Assembly (NCBI GenBank): GCA_030039775.1
Contig: JASHUX010000370.1
Span: forward strand, 1-7,867
Reading direction: 5' to 3'
From: Alphaproteobacteria bacterium
GTDB taxonomy: Bacteria > Pseudomonadota > Alphaproteobacteria > ATCC43930 > CGMCC-115725
Length of the DNA stretch: 7,867 nt
Positions within the stretch are counted from its first letter, which is position 1. Each line of letters opens with the position of its first letter. This document shows, piece after piece, positions 1-6,550 of this stretch. The notes below the pieces were generated by a model. The model ran no database searches. It worked only from the letters and a program-made list of their open reading frames with translations, and had not been told where the DNA came from. Position numbers and translations under genes: made by a program.

Positions 1-1203
1 AAGGGGCCGCTCCGCGTCCGGAAAGGCGGCGCCCCGCAACTGATGTACGAGCCGCTCGCCGCTGCGGCGCAGGCCGCCGGCCATCCGATCTGCGACGATA
101 TTTCTGGGGATCGTCCAGAGGGTTTGTTCGTCACCGAGCTGACGGTGGATGAGCGTCACCGGCGGGATTCGACGGCGCGCGCTTTCCTCTATCCGGCGAT
201 GAAGCGACCGAACCTAACCGTCGTCAGCAACGCGCTGACTGTGCGGGTCGTGATTGAGAATGGTCGCGCCGTCAGCGTGGACTATGTCAAAGACGGTGTC
301 CTGACACGCGCCCATGCCGCGCGCGAAGTGGTGCTGTCGGCTGGTGCCTATAATTCGCCGCAGCTTCTCATGCTGTCGGGCATCGGCCCCGCCGACGAAC
401 TGGCGGCGCACGGGATCAAGCCGGTGGTCGATTTGCCCGGCGTCGGCAAGCATCTCGAAGAGCATGGTTCGGTGCCCGTCATCATGGCGGCGACGCAGCC
501 GACTTTCCTGAGCGAGTTGCGTATCGACCGTGCAGCGTGGTGGACAATGCGCTGGGCGCTGTTCGGTGACGGACCGTTTGCCTGCAACGGCAATACCGCC
601 GGCGTTTTCGCGCGCACGCGGCCCGAGCTCGAACAGCCCGACATTCAGCTCACCTGCAACACGATCGGCATGTTCGATCGCGCGTGGTGGCCGTGGCAGA
701 GCAAGGGCCGGAATTACGCCTTCAACTGCATCGTCGCGGTGATCCATCCCGAAAGCAAAGGCAGCGTGACGCTGCGCTCCGCCGATCCGAAGGATAAGCC
801 GCGCATCCACCTCAATATCTTCAGTGCCGAAGCCGACATCGACACCTGCATCCGGGGCATCGCGATGACGCGCGAACTCTACGGGACCGAGCCGCAAAAG
901 AGCCTCGTCGCGCGTGAGGTCATGCCGGGGCCGCAAGCGACGTCGCGCGACGCGCTCGCCGCTTATATCCGCCGCATGGCGACGACCATGGCGCATCCGA
1001 CCGGGACCTGCCGCATGGGCATCGACGACGGCGCGGTGCTCGACGCGCAACTCAAAGTGCGCGGGGTCGAGGGGTTGCGCGTCGCCGATGCGTCGGTGTT
1101 TCCGTCGATCCCCGGCGGCAACACCAACGCGCCCTCGATCATGATCGGCGAAAAAGCCGCCGACTTGCTATTGGGCAAACGTCTGCCGGCCGCGGAGATT
1201 TAG
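1..1203 (+). CDS. GMC-family FAD-dependent oxidoreductase, C-terminal part (5' end outside window)
   Basis: Members of this family (choline dehydrogenase, AlkJ-type alcohol dehydrogenases and relatives) oxidise alcohols using bound FAD. The reading frame is open from base 1, and the residues before the first Met (base 43), including GPLRVRKGG, align with the family interior, so that Met is not the start. About 400 residues are visible against a usual 530-560, so the N-terminal FAD-binding Rossmann motif is missing from view. GMC signature 2 is clear at bases 343-387 (GAYNSPQLLMLSGIG). It is followed by the typical PGVGKHLEEH stretch. The C-terminal domain has the catalytic His in HPTGTCRMG (codon 994-996) and its usual partner Asn in GGNTNAP (codon 1126-1128), then the FAD-contacting IMIGEKAADLL. 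A His/Asn pair is the choline-oxidase-like arrangement. The gene ends at TAG 1201-1203, overlapping the stop of the convergent molybdenum-enzyme gene. Family assignment is secure; the substrate cannot be told. Confidence 0.95.
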   Translation, partial: KGPLRVRKGGAPQLMYEPLAAAAQAAGHPICDDISGDRPEGLFVTELTVDERHRRDSTARAFLYPAMKRPNLTVVSNALTVRVVIENGRAVSVDYVKDGVLTRAHAAREVVLSAGAYNSPQLLMLSGIGPADELAAHGIKPVVDLPGVGKHLEEHGSVPVIMAATQPTFLSELRIDRAAWWTMRWALFGDGPFACNGNTAGVFARTRPELEQPDIQLTCNTIGMFDRAWWPWQSKGRNYAFNCIVAVIHPESKGSVTLRSADPKDKPRIHLNIFSAEADIDTCIRGIAMTRELYGTEPQKSLVAREVMPGPQATSRDALAAYIRRMATTMAHPTGTCRMGIDDGAVLDAQLKVRGVEGLRVADASVFPSIPGGNTNAPSIMIGEKAADLLLGKRLPAAEI

Positions 1204-3503
1204 CCCTTTCCGTTCGCGCGGTGAATCGCCTGCCAGAGGCGGTGCGGCGAATAAGGCATGTCGATGTGGTGGATGCCGAGCGGTGCCAGTGCATCGTGCA
1301 CCGCGTTCGCCACCGTCGGCACCGCGCCGGTGGTGCCGGCCTCGCCCGCGCCTTTGGCGCCGAGCGGATTATTCGGCGACGGCACGCCGTGATCGTAGAG
1401 CGCCATCGCCGGCAGATCGAAGGCGTGCGGCATAAAGTAATCCATGAAACTGCCGCTCAGGAATTGGCCGCTCTCCGGGTCGTAGACAGCGTGCTCGCCG
1501 ATCGCCTGACCGATGCCCTGCATGATGCCGCCATGTACCTGGCCGGCAACGATCGTCGGGTTGATCTGATTGCCGCAATCGTCGACCGCCACATAGGAGA
1601 CGAGATCGAGCACGCCGGTCTCGGGGTCGATCTCGACCTCGCAGACATGGGCACCCGACGGGAACGCCATCGGCGACGGAATGCCCGTCTTGACGTCGAG
1701 CGGCTTTTCCGGCGAGGCGCCGTACTTGCGTGCGATCTCGCTGAAGCCAACCGACAAGTCGGTGCCGACGACCTTGTATTTGCCCTCTTCGAAGACAAGG
1801 TCGCTGGCCGAGACTTCGAGATCTTTAGCAGCGAGCTCCATGCCCTTTTTCACGACCTCGCGGGCGGCAACGAGAAACGCGCTGCCGTGGCTCATCGCCG
1901 AGCGCGAGCCGATCGAGCCGACGCCCATCAACGGCGCGATCTGCTGATCGCCGACCGGCATGCTGATGCGTTCCGGGTCGATGCCGAACACGTCGGCGAC
2001 GATCTCGGGATATGCCGTCTCGTTGCCTTGGCCCGACGGCCCGACCTGGCTGTAGATGCTGGCGTCGCCGTTGGAGCCGAACTTGATCGCGACCTCTTCT
2101 TTGGGTCCGCCACCGCCCGACGGCTCGATGAAGATGGCGACACCCATGCCGCGCAGCTTGCCGCGCCGCTTCGCCGCCTCCCGGCGCGAGGCAAAGCCCT
2201 CGATGTCGGCCGTGCGCTCGAGTTCGTTGAGCAAGCCCGGTGGATCGCCGCTGTCGAATTGTTGCCCGAGCGGCGTCTTGTAGGGGAATTGCTCCTTCGC
2301 CAGGACGTTGCGGCGGCGGATGGTCACCGGGTCGATACCGGTGACGCGCGACGCCTCGGCCACCAGGCGCTCCGTAATGTAGGAGACGTTGGGCCGGGTC
2401 GCCCCGCGATAGGCCGTGGTCGGCGTGGTGTTGGTCACGACGAGACGATGCAGCCCGTACACCGCCGGAATGCGATAGAGGTTCACCGCCTGGCTGGTCG
2501 AAGCGAGCGTGTTGATGAAGCCGGCGACCGGCGTTGGATAGGCGCCGAGATCGGCGATCCAGCGATAGCGCACCGCGAGGAACGTGCCTTCCTTATCCAC
2601 CGCCAGTTCGCCGCTCAGAATCGCGGCGCGCGCGTGATAATCGCTCGCCATGGTCTCGGATCGGGTTGAGACCCATTTCACGGGCCGCCCGATCGTCTTC
2701 GCCGCCAGCGCCAACGCCGCATATTCAGGATAGGCGCCGCCGCGAATGCCGAAGCCGCCGCCGACATCGTAAGCATGGGCGCGAATTTGCGTCGGCGGCA
2801 CGCCGATGATGGCGCTCATCGCGCCCTGCATCATCGACATGCCTTGGGACGGCGCATAGACCTCGTAGATGTCGTTCTTGGCGTCGTAAGTCGCGAGGCA
2901 CGCCTTCGGCTCCATCGGATTGCCGACGAGGCGCTGCGAGTCGAGCATCAGCGTCACGATATGCGCCGCCTTGGCGAACGCGGCTTCGACGGCGGCCCCA
3001 TCGCCGTACTCGTAGTCGAATGCGACGTTGTCGGGCACGTCGTCGTGGATCAGCGCCGCGCCCGGCTTCGCCGCCTCGGCCGGCCCGATCACTGCCGGCA
3101 GGTCGCGGTAATCGACGACGATCGCTTCCGCCGCGTCCTGCGCTTGCGCCGGCGTCTCGGCTACCACCAGCGCCACCTCTTCGCCGACATGGCGGACTTT
3201 CTTTTGTGCCATGACGGGGCGCGCCGGGTGGCGGATTTTCATGCCGCCCTTGCCCGGCCATCCCACCATGGTCGGCGGCGACTTGTAGCCGGCCTTGGCG
3301 ATGTCCTCGCCGGTCAGGATCGCGATTACGCCGGGCATCGAACGCGCTTCCACCGTGTCGATCGACAGGATGTCGGCATGGGCGCGGTCGGCGCGCAGGA
3401 AAAAGCCGTAGGCCTGGTTCGGGAGGCTCCAATCGGAGGTGTAGCGGCCCTGGCCCGTGACCAGCCGGAAATCTTCGCGCCGTCCTTTGAACGGTCTTGC
3501 CAT
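1200..3503 (-). CDS. Xanthine dehydrogenase / aldehyde oxidase family, molybdopterin-binding large subunit
   Basis: This is the catalytic subunit of a molybdenum hydroxylase, which hydroxylates aldehydes, purines or N-heterocycles at a Mo-molybdopterin centre. The product is 767 residues, normal for a stand-alone large subunit. The N-terminal a/b hammerhead domain (about 14-130, with GQGRYTSDW and a HVGEEVALVVAET stretch) precedes the two Mo-cofactor domains. These show DVGGGFGIRGG (246-256), AYRGATR (364-370), GPSGQGNETA (488-497), GVGSIGSRS (527-535) and GAKGAGEAG (715-723). Glu721 in the last motif (codon 1341-1343) is the family's catalytic base, so the enzyme looks intact. The loop is not the AYRCSFR of true CO dehydrogenase. 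I chose ATG 3503 because MARPFKGRREDFRLVTG is a normal family N-terminus and AAGGA lies 10 bases upstream; the frame continues open upstream but there it only antisenses or shadows the efflux gene. No iron-sulfur or FAD subunit gene is adjacent, so partners must be encoded elsewhere. The substrate is unknown. Confidence 0.93.
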   Translation of the reverse strand: MARPFKGRREDFRLVTGQGRYTSDWSLPNQAYGFFLRADRAHADILSIDTVEARSMPGVIAILTGEDIAKAGYKSPPTMVGWPGKGGMKIRHPARPVMAQKKVRHVGEEVALVVAETPAQAQDAAEAIVVDYRDLPAVIGPAEAAKPGAALIHDDVPDNVAFDYEYGDGAAVEAAFAKAAHIVTLMLDSQRLVGNPMEPKACLATYDAKNDIYEVYAPSQGMSMMQGAMSAIIGVPPTQIRAHAYDVGGGFGIRGGAYPEYAALALAAKTIGRPVKWVSTRSETMASDYHARAAILSGELAVDKEGTFLAVRYRWIADLGAYPTPVAGFINTLASTSQAVNLYRIPAVYGLHRLVVTNTTPTTAYRGATRPNVSYITERLVAEASRVTGIDPVTIRRRNVLAKEQFPYKTPLGQQFDSGDPPGLLNELERTADIEGFASRREAAKRRGKLRGMGVAIFIEPSGGGGPKEEVAIKFGSNGDASIYSQVGPSGQGNETAYPEIVADVFGIDPERISMPVGDQQIAPLMGVGSIGSRSAMSHGSAFLVAAREVVKKGMELAAKDLEVSASDLVFEEGKYKVVGTDLSVGFSEIARKYGASPEKPLDVKTGIPSPMAFPSGAHVCEVEIDPETGVLDLVSYVAVDDCGNQINPTIVAGQVHGGIMQGIGQAIGEHAVYDPESGQFLSGSFMDYFMPHAFDLPAMALYDHGVPSPNNPLGAKGAGEAGTTGAVPTVANAVHDALAPLGIHHIDMPYSPHRLWQAIHRANGKG

Positions 3504-3585
3504 CGCTGCGTTGTCCTTGATTCGGTCGTGATGCGTTAGATGTATTTTCGCCGGGCGCGGCGCGGCGGGCAAGCGCGAACCCTGG
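3504..3585 (-). promoter_or_regulatory. Gap upstream of the molybdenum-enzyme gene: weak Shine-Dalgarno and tentative promoter
   Basis: This is the only space between the efflux operon and the molybdenum-enzyme gene. Read on the minus strand, it contains AAGGA at 3514-3518, 10 bases before the ATG, which is a usable but slightly distant ribosome binding site. A poor -35/-10 pair can be drawn: TTGCCC (3567-3572) and AAAATA (3543-3548), 18 bases apart, with the -10 in the only AT-rich patch of the gap. Neither box is convincing. There is a short GC-rich inverted repeat but no following T-run, so no intrinsic terminator separates the genes. Read-through from the efflux operon is therefore as likely as a separate promoter. 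Confidence 0.25.
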
Positions 3586-5172
3586 TCAGGGCACCGGTAT
3601 CGTGGCTTTGGGCGGGTTCTCGAATGCCCGCTCGAATGCGGCGACGATGGCGGGTTGCGGTCGGCGGATCGGCGGGAACGACTGGTAATTCTCCCAGCCG
3701 CCGCCCAACGCCTTGTACAGCGCGGCGAAATCATCGGCCGCCGTCTGTTGCGCGTGGGCGTATTGGTCTTCGAGCGCGTATTCTTCGCGCTGCGCATCGA
3801 GAACGTTGAGGAAATCGGTGAGGCCGCGATCGTAACGCTGTGACGCCAAGGAGACCGATTGTTCCGCCGCCGCCAACGCGGTTGCCAACGTACGAAGCCG
3901 CTGTTGCTGCGCGGCGTAGCCGTCGATTGCGGCATCGACTTGTTGCACCGCGTCTAAGATCGTCGCCTTGTACGCGGCGAGCTGTTCCTTGGCGCGGTAG
4001 TCCGCGACTTGAACGATCGCGTCGAGGGTGCCGAAATCGAGCACGGCCCAATAGACGCTCGGTCCCGCCGACCAAATGGATCGTGCGAGGTTCGGCGAGA
4101 CGCCCAGCCCTTGGCCCTGGACGCCTCCGGCGCCGGTCAGTATCAAATGCGGGTAGAGATTGGCGGTGGCCACGCCGATCCGCGCCGTGGCGGCGGCCAC
4201 CGCGCGTTCGGCTTCTTGGACGTCCGGCCGGCGCTTCAGGATATCGAGCGGAATACCGGGCGCGATTTTTTCTGGAAGCGACGGAATCATCTCCGGCTTG
4301 CTCAGCTCGGTTTCGAGCGTACCGGGCATGACGCCGACGAGCATGGCGATGGTGTACTGGGCCCCCTTCACTTGCGCGGCGAGAGGCGGCAGAGACGCTT
4401 GCAGGGTCGCGAGCTCGCGTCTCGCTAGAACGACGTCGAGTTCATTAGTGAGGCCGCGATCGAACCGTTCCTGCACCACCTGAACCGAGTGGTTCTGGGT
4501 CGCGATTTCCTGGTCCAGAACCGCTAGCTGTGTTTGAAGGCCGCGTAGATCGACATAGGCGCGCACGACGTCGCCCACGACCGAGACCAACACGGCGTTG
4601 CGCGCCGCCAACGTCGCCTCTGTATCGTAGTGCGCCGCCTCAAGCTCCCGCCGATAAAGGCCGAACACATCGATCTCCCAACCGGCCTCGAAACCGGCGA
4701 TCTCGTTGAGCTGGGTCAAGCCGCTGCCATTGGTGGCCGACGTCAGAAGCGGCGAAACCCTGCCCCGCGTCACGTCGCTGCCGGTCCCTTTGCCCATGGC
4801 GCCGGCGAGATCGCCCGAGGGCAGGGCCGTCCCTAGCACGACGTCTTCCTGGGTACGCGCCTCTTGTAAGCGATAAAGCGCAACTGAGAGATCGATATTG
4901 TCTTTGACGGCGCGCTCAACCAGCGAATCCAGTTCCGGATCGTTGAGCGACCGCCACCAAACGCTCAGTTCGACCGGGGTCGGGTTCGCTTTCCGCTCGT
5001 GCGGGTGTTCCATTTTCGCCGGCGCCTTCGCGTTCAGCACGTCCCGGATGGCGGCGATGGGATCAGGAAAATCGGTCGGCATCGAAACCGACGGTGTTTT
5101 GTAATCGGGACCGACCGTACAGCCCGCGAGCGCCGCAGCGGCGATCAACAGAATATGCTTTTTTCTCGTCAT
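3586..5172 (-). CDS. NodT-family RND efflux outer-membrane lipoprotein (TolC/OprM-type channel)
   Basis: This is the outer-membrane channel of a tripartite efflux pump. From ATG 5172 the product is 528 residues, close to the family norm. Residues 1-18 form a lipoprotein signal: the basic start MTRKK, a hydrophobic core, then LAGC with Cys18 as the lipidated residue, followed by the NodT hallmark TVGPDY. Two outer-membrane efflux protein repeats follow (about 75-280 and 300-492). Each ends in an equivalent helix start, RFDRGLTNELDVV (236-248) and RYDRGLTDFLNVL (446-458), reflecting the family's internal duplication. KRRPDVQEAE (313-322) is also typical. It is the last gene of the RND-adaptor-channel operon. 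Its start is odd: the ATG lies inside a palindromic repeat and has no Shine-Dalgarno, only GCGGGA directly against it. An in-frame TTG at 5193 would add LPSFAG-type residues that are just translated repeat, so I reject it. The next Met (residue 31) lies after the signal peptide. Confidence 0.94.
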   Translation of the reverse strand: MTRKKHILLIAAAALAGCTVGPDYKTPSVSMPTDFPDPIAAIRDVLNAKAPAKMEHPHERKANPTPVELSVWWRSLNDPELDSLVERAVKDNIDLSVALYRLQEARTQEDVVLGTALPSGDLAGAMGKGTGSDVTRGRVSPLLTSATNGSGLTQLNEIAGFEAGWEIDVFGLYRRELEAAHYDTEATLAARNAVLVSVVGDVVRAYVDLRGLQTQLAVLDQEIATQNHSVQVVQERFDRGLTNELDVVLARRELATLQASLPPLAAQVKGAQYTIAMLVGVMPGTLETELSKPEMIPSLPEKIAPGIPLDILKRRPDVQEAERAVAAATARIGVATANLYPHLILTGAGGVQGQGLGVSPNLARSIWSAGPSVYWAVLDFGTLDAIVQVADYRAKEQLAAYKATILDAVQQVDAAIDGYAAQQQRLRTLATALAAAEQSVSLASQRYDRGLTDFLNVLDAQREEYALEDQYAHAQQTAADDFAALYKALGGGWENYQSFPPIRRPQPAIVAAFERAFENPPKATIPVP

Positions 5173-5250
5173 TCCCGCGAAAGAGGGAAGCAAGGCTCGG
5201 TGACTTGCGATTCCCCCTCGGCCCCTGCGTTCGCAGGGACCACGGCATGG
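5167..5250. repeat. Dispersed REP-like palindromic element between adaptor and channel genes
   Basis: The segment opens with CGTCATTCCCGCGAAAG and closes with CCCTGCGTTCGCAGGG, both recognisable ends of a compound palindromic repeat scattered between genes in many alphaproteobacterial genomes; the family identification is from memory. Three hairpins can be read. The first is TTCCC/GGGAA (5172-5176 with 5185-5189), plus C5178-G5183, around a GAAA tetraloop with one mismatch. The second is GGGAAGCAAG (5185-5194) with CTTGC-GA-TTCCC (5204-5215), with a two-base bulge. The third is CCCTGCG/CGCAGGG (5223-5229 with 5232-5238), a perfect 7-bp stem. Translations through it give the familiar spurious peptides FPRKRE and PAFAG. 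It fills most of the 97-base spacer and runs three codon bases or more into the channel gene. No T-run follows any hairpin on the minus strand, so it is not an intrinsic terminator. A second copy is not present in the window. Confidence 0.75.
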
Positions 5251-5269
5251 TGTTTAGCGTCAGTGCCCA

Positions 5270-6550
5270 TCAGCGGGCCGCCGCGGCCGTGGTGGCTGTC
5301 TGCTGTCCCGTGACGGTGACTTTGGCGCCGCTGGCGATTTCATTGCTGATATTGAGCACGATGCGATCGCCGGGGGCGACGCCGGAGCCGAGCTCCAAGA
5401 TATTGCCGTCGTCGCGGGCGATGGTGACGTCGTGGAACCCGGCACGCCCATCTGCTCCGACGACGGCGACCTGCGGTCCGCTCGACCGGTAGATCATCGC
5501 CGATGCGGGCACTTGAACCGCGCCGCGCGCCTTCAGTTCGAACGCGACGTCGACATACATGCCGGGCACCAGCAAGTCCTTGGGATTGCGGACGTCGACT
5601 TCGACGCGCAGCGTACGCGAGCGCGGATCGATCGCATTGGCCGTGCGCGCGATCTTGCCGGCGAACGGGTGGTTCGGCAGATCGTTCGCGGTCATCGTAG
5701 CAGGTAGACCCAGGGTCATGTCAGCGGCGACGCTTTGCGGTGCATCGACAAAGACCCGAATCGGATCGTCTTGCGACATGCGGTAAAGCAGCGTGGTATT
5801 CGACGTGCTGCCGGCGGTGACGAGATTGCCGATGTCGATGCGCCGCTCGATGATCGTGCCGTCATAAGGCGCTGTAACTTCCTTGAATCGCGTCAATGCC
5901 TGAAGCCGGTCGACATTGCCTTGGTCCGCGTTGACGTTCGCCATCGCCGCGTTGAGTTGGGCGGCGGCGCTGCCGAAATCGGCCTTTTTTGCGTCGCGCT
6001 CCTGCTCGGAGACCACGCCGGTCGGCGAATTGCGCCACCGTTCGTAGGTCGTCTTGGCGAAGGATGCCTGAGCCTCGCGCACTTTGACGTCCGCTTCGGC
6101 GGATTTCAGTTTGGCTTGGGCCGCCGCCAATTCCGCGTCGAGGTCCGGGGTCTCGATCGTCGCCAGCACCTGTCCCTTCTTAACGCGGTCGCCGATGTCG
6201 ACGAACCATTTGCCAACGTAGCCGCTGACTCGGGCATAGATGGTGCTCTCGTACCAGGCGGCGGTATTGCCCGGCAGCGTGAGCGACATCTCGGCCGGTG
6301 CTTGGTTCGCGATGGTGACCACGACGGGCGGCGGCAGCGAACCCTCCGCTTTTGTGTCGTGCGCCAAGTCGGCGGCAGCTTGTTCGCGCGACTGATAGAC
6401 GAGGAAGAATCCGACCGCGAGCGCAATCGCGACGGCGGCGGCGAATATCTGGAGGCGACGGCCAGTCCCCGAAGACGCCAGCTGCGGCCGCTCGCGTCGC
6501 GCGCCTTCCTTGGCCCGTGCGGCGGGCGCCGAATCAGGCTGATTCAACAT
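5270..6550 (-). CDS. RND efflux periplasmic adaptor (HlyD/MFP family)
   Basis: This adaptor links the inner-membrane pump to the outer-membrane channel. The product is 426 residues. It has a charged cytoplasmic tail (1-32), a single membrane anchor (about 33-53, QIFAAAVAIALAVGFFLVY) and then periplasmic domains in the family order. The first lipoyl half is at about 104-133 (ARVSGYVGKWFVDIGDRVKKG). An alpha-helical hairpin rich in Ala, Lys, Glu and Gln spans about 136-218, and the second lipoyl half is at about 224-245 (VTAPYDGTIIERRIDIGNLV). A beta-barrel follows at 262-340 (PIRVFVDAPQ, DPRSRTLRVEVDV, LLVPGMYVDV), then a membrane-proximal domain (343-415). There is no lipobox, so it is membrane-anchored rather than lipidated. 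The ATG at 6550 is fixed by a strong ribosome binding site and overlaps the pump gene's end by 17 bases, so translation is probably coupled. An in-frame ATG at 6577 lacks such a site. The low-complexity TATTAAAAR tail is ordinary for the family. Confidence 0.95.
   Translation of the reverse strand: MLNQPDSAPAARAKEGARRERPQLASSGTGRRLQIFAAAVAIALAVGFFLVYQSREQAAADLAHDTKAEGSLPPPVVVTIANQAPAEMSLTLPGNTAAWYESTIYARVSGYVGKWFVDIGDRVKKGQVLATIETPDLDAELAAAQAKLKSAEADVKVREAQASFAKTTYERWRNSPTGVVSEQERDAKKADFGSAAAQLNAAMANVNADQGNVDRLQALTRFKEVTAPYDGTIIERRIDIGNLVTAGSTSNTTLLYRMSQDDPIRVFVDAPQSVAADMTLGLPATMTANDLPNHPFAGKIARTANAIDPRSRTLRVEVDVRNPKDLLVPGMYVDVAFELKARGAVQVPASAMIYRSSGPQVAVVGADGRAGFHDVTIARDDGNILELGSGVAPGDRIVLNISNEIASGAKVTVTGQQTATTAAAAR

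Noticed and set aside
43..45. ATG at 43 as the true start of the GMC gene
   Set aside because: Family-like residues continue in frame back to base 1, and starting here would remove the whole FAD-binding region.
2394..2414. Carbon monoxide dehydrogenase (CoxL)
   Set aside because: The loop is AYRGATR, without the Cys of AYRCSFR that binds the Mo-Cu site, and coxS/coxM are absent.
1221..2669. 482-codon open frame on the + strand
   Set aside because: It is antisense to the molybdenum-enzyme gene, has an Arg/His/Asp-rich composition typical of the opposite strand of GC-rich coding DNA, and shows no recognisable motif. The same applies to 214-1050 (-), 2775-3539 (+), 5735-6910 (+) and 6999-7847 (+).
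3504..3935. N-terminal extension of the molybdenum-enzyme frame, making a 911-residue protein
   Set aside because: The extension overlaps the 3' end of the channel gene in another frame on the same strand, is Arg/Ser/Pro-rich shadow sequence with no domain, and the family N-terminus begins cleanly at the ATG at 3503.
5173..5193. TTG start at 5193 for the channel gene
   Set aside because: It would add only repeat-derived residues before the lipoprotein signal and has no ribosome binding site; ATG 5172 gives a normal short basic n-region.
5167..5250. Rho-independent terminator between adaptor and channel genes
   Set aside because: The hairpins are not followed by a T-run on the minus strand, and the channel gene continues the operon.
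5094..5492. 132-codon + strand frame through the spacer
   Set aside because: Its FPRKRE-type residues are translated palindromic repeat, and the rest is antisense to the adaptor and channel genes.
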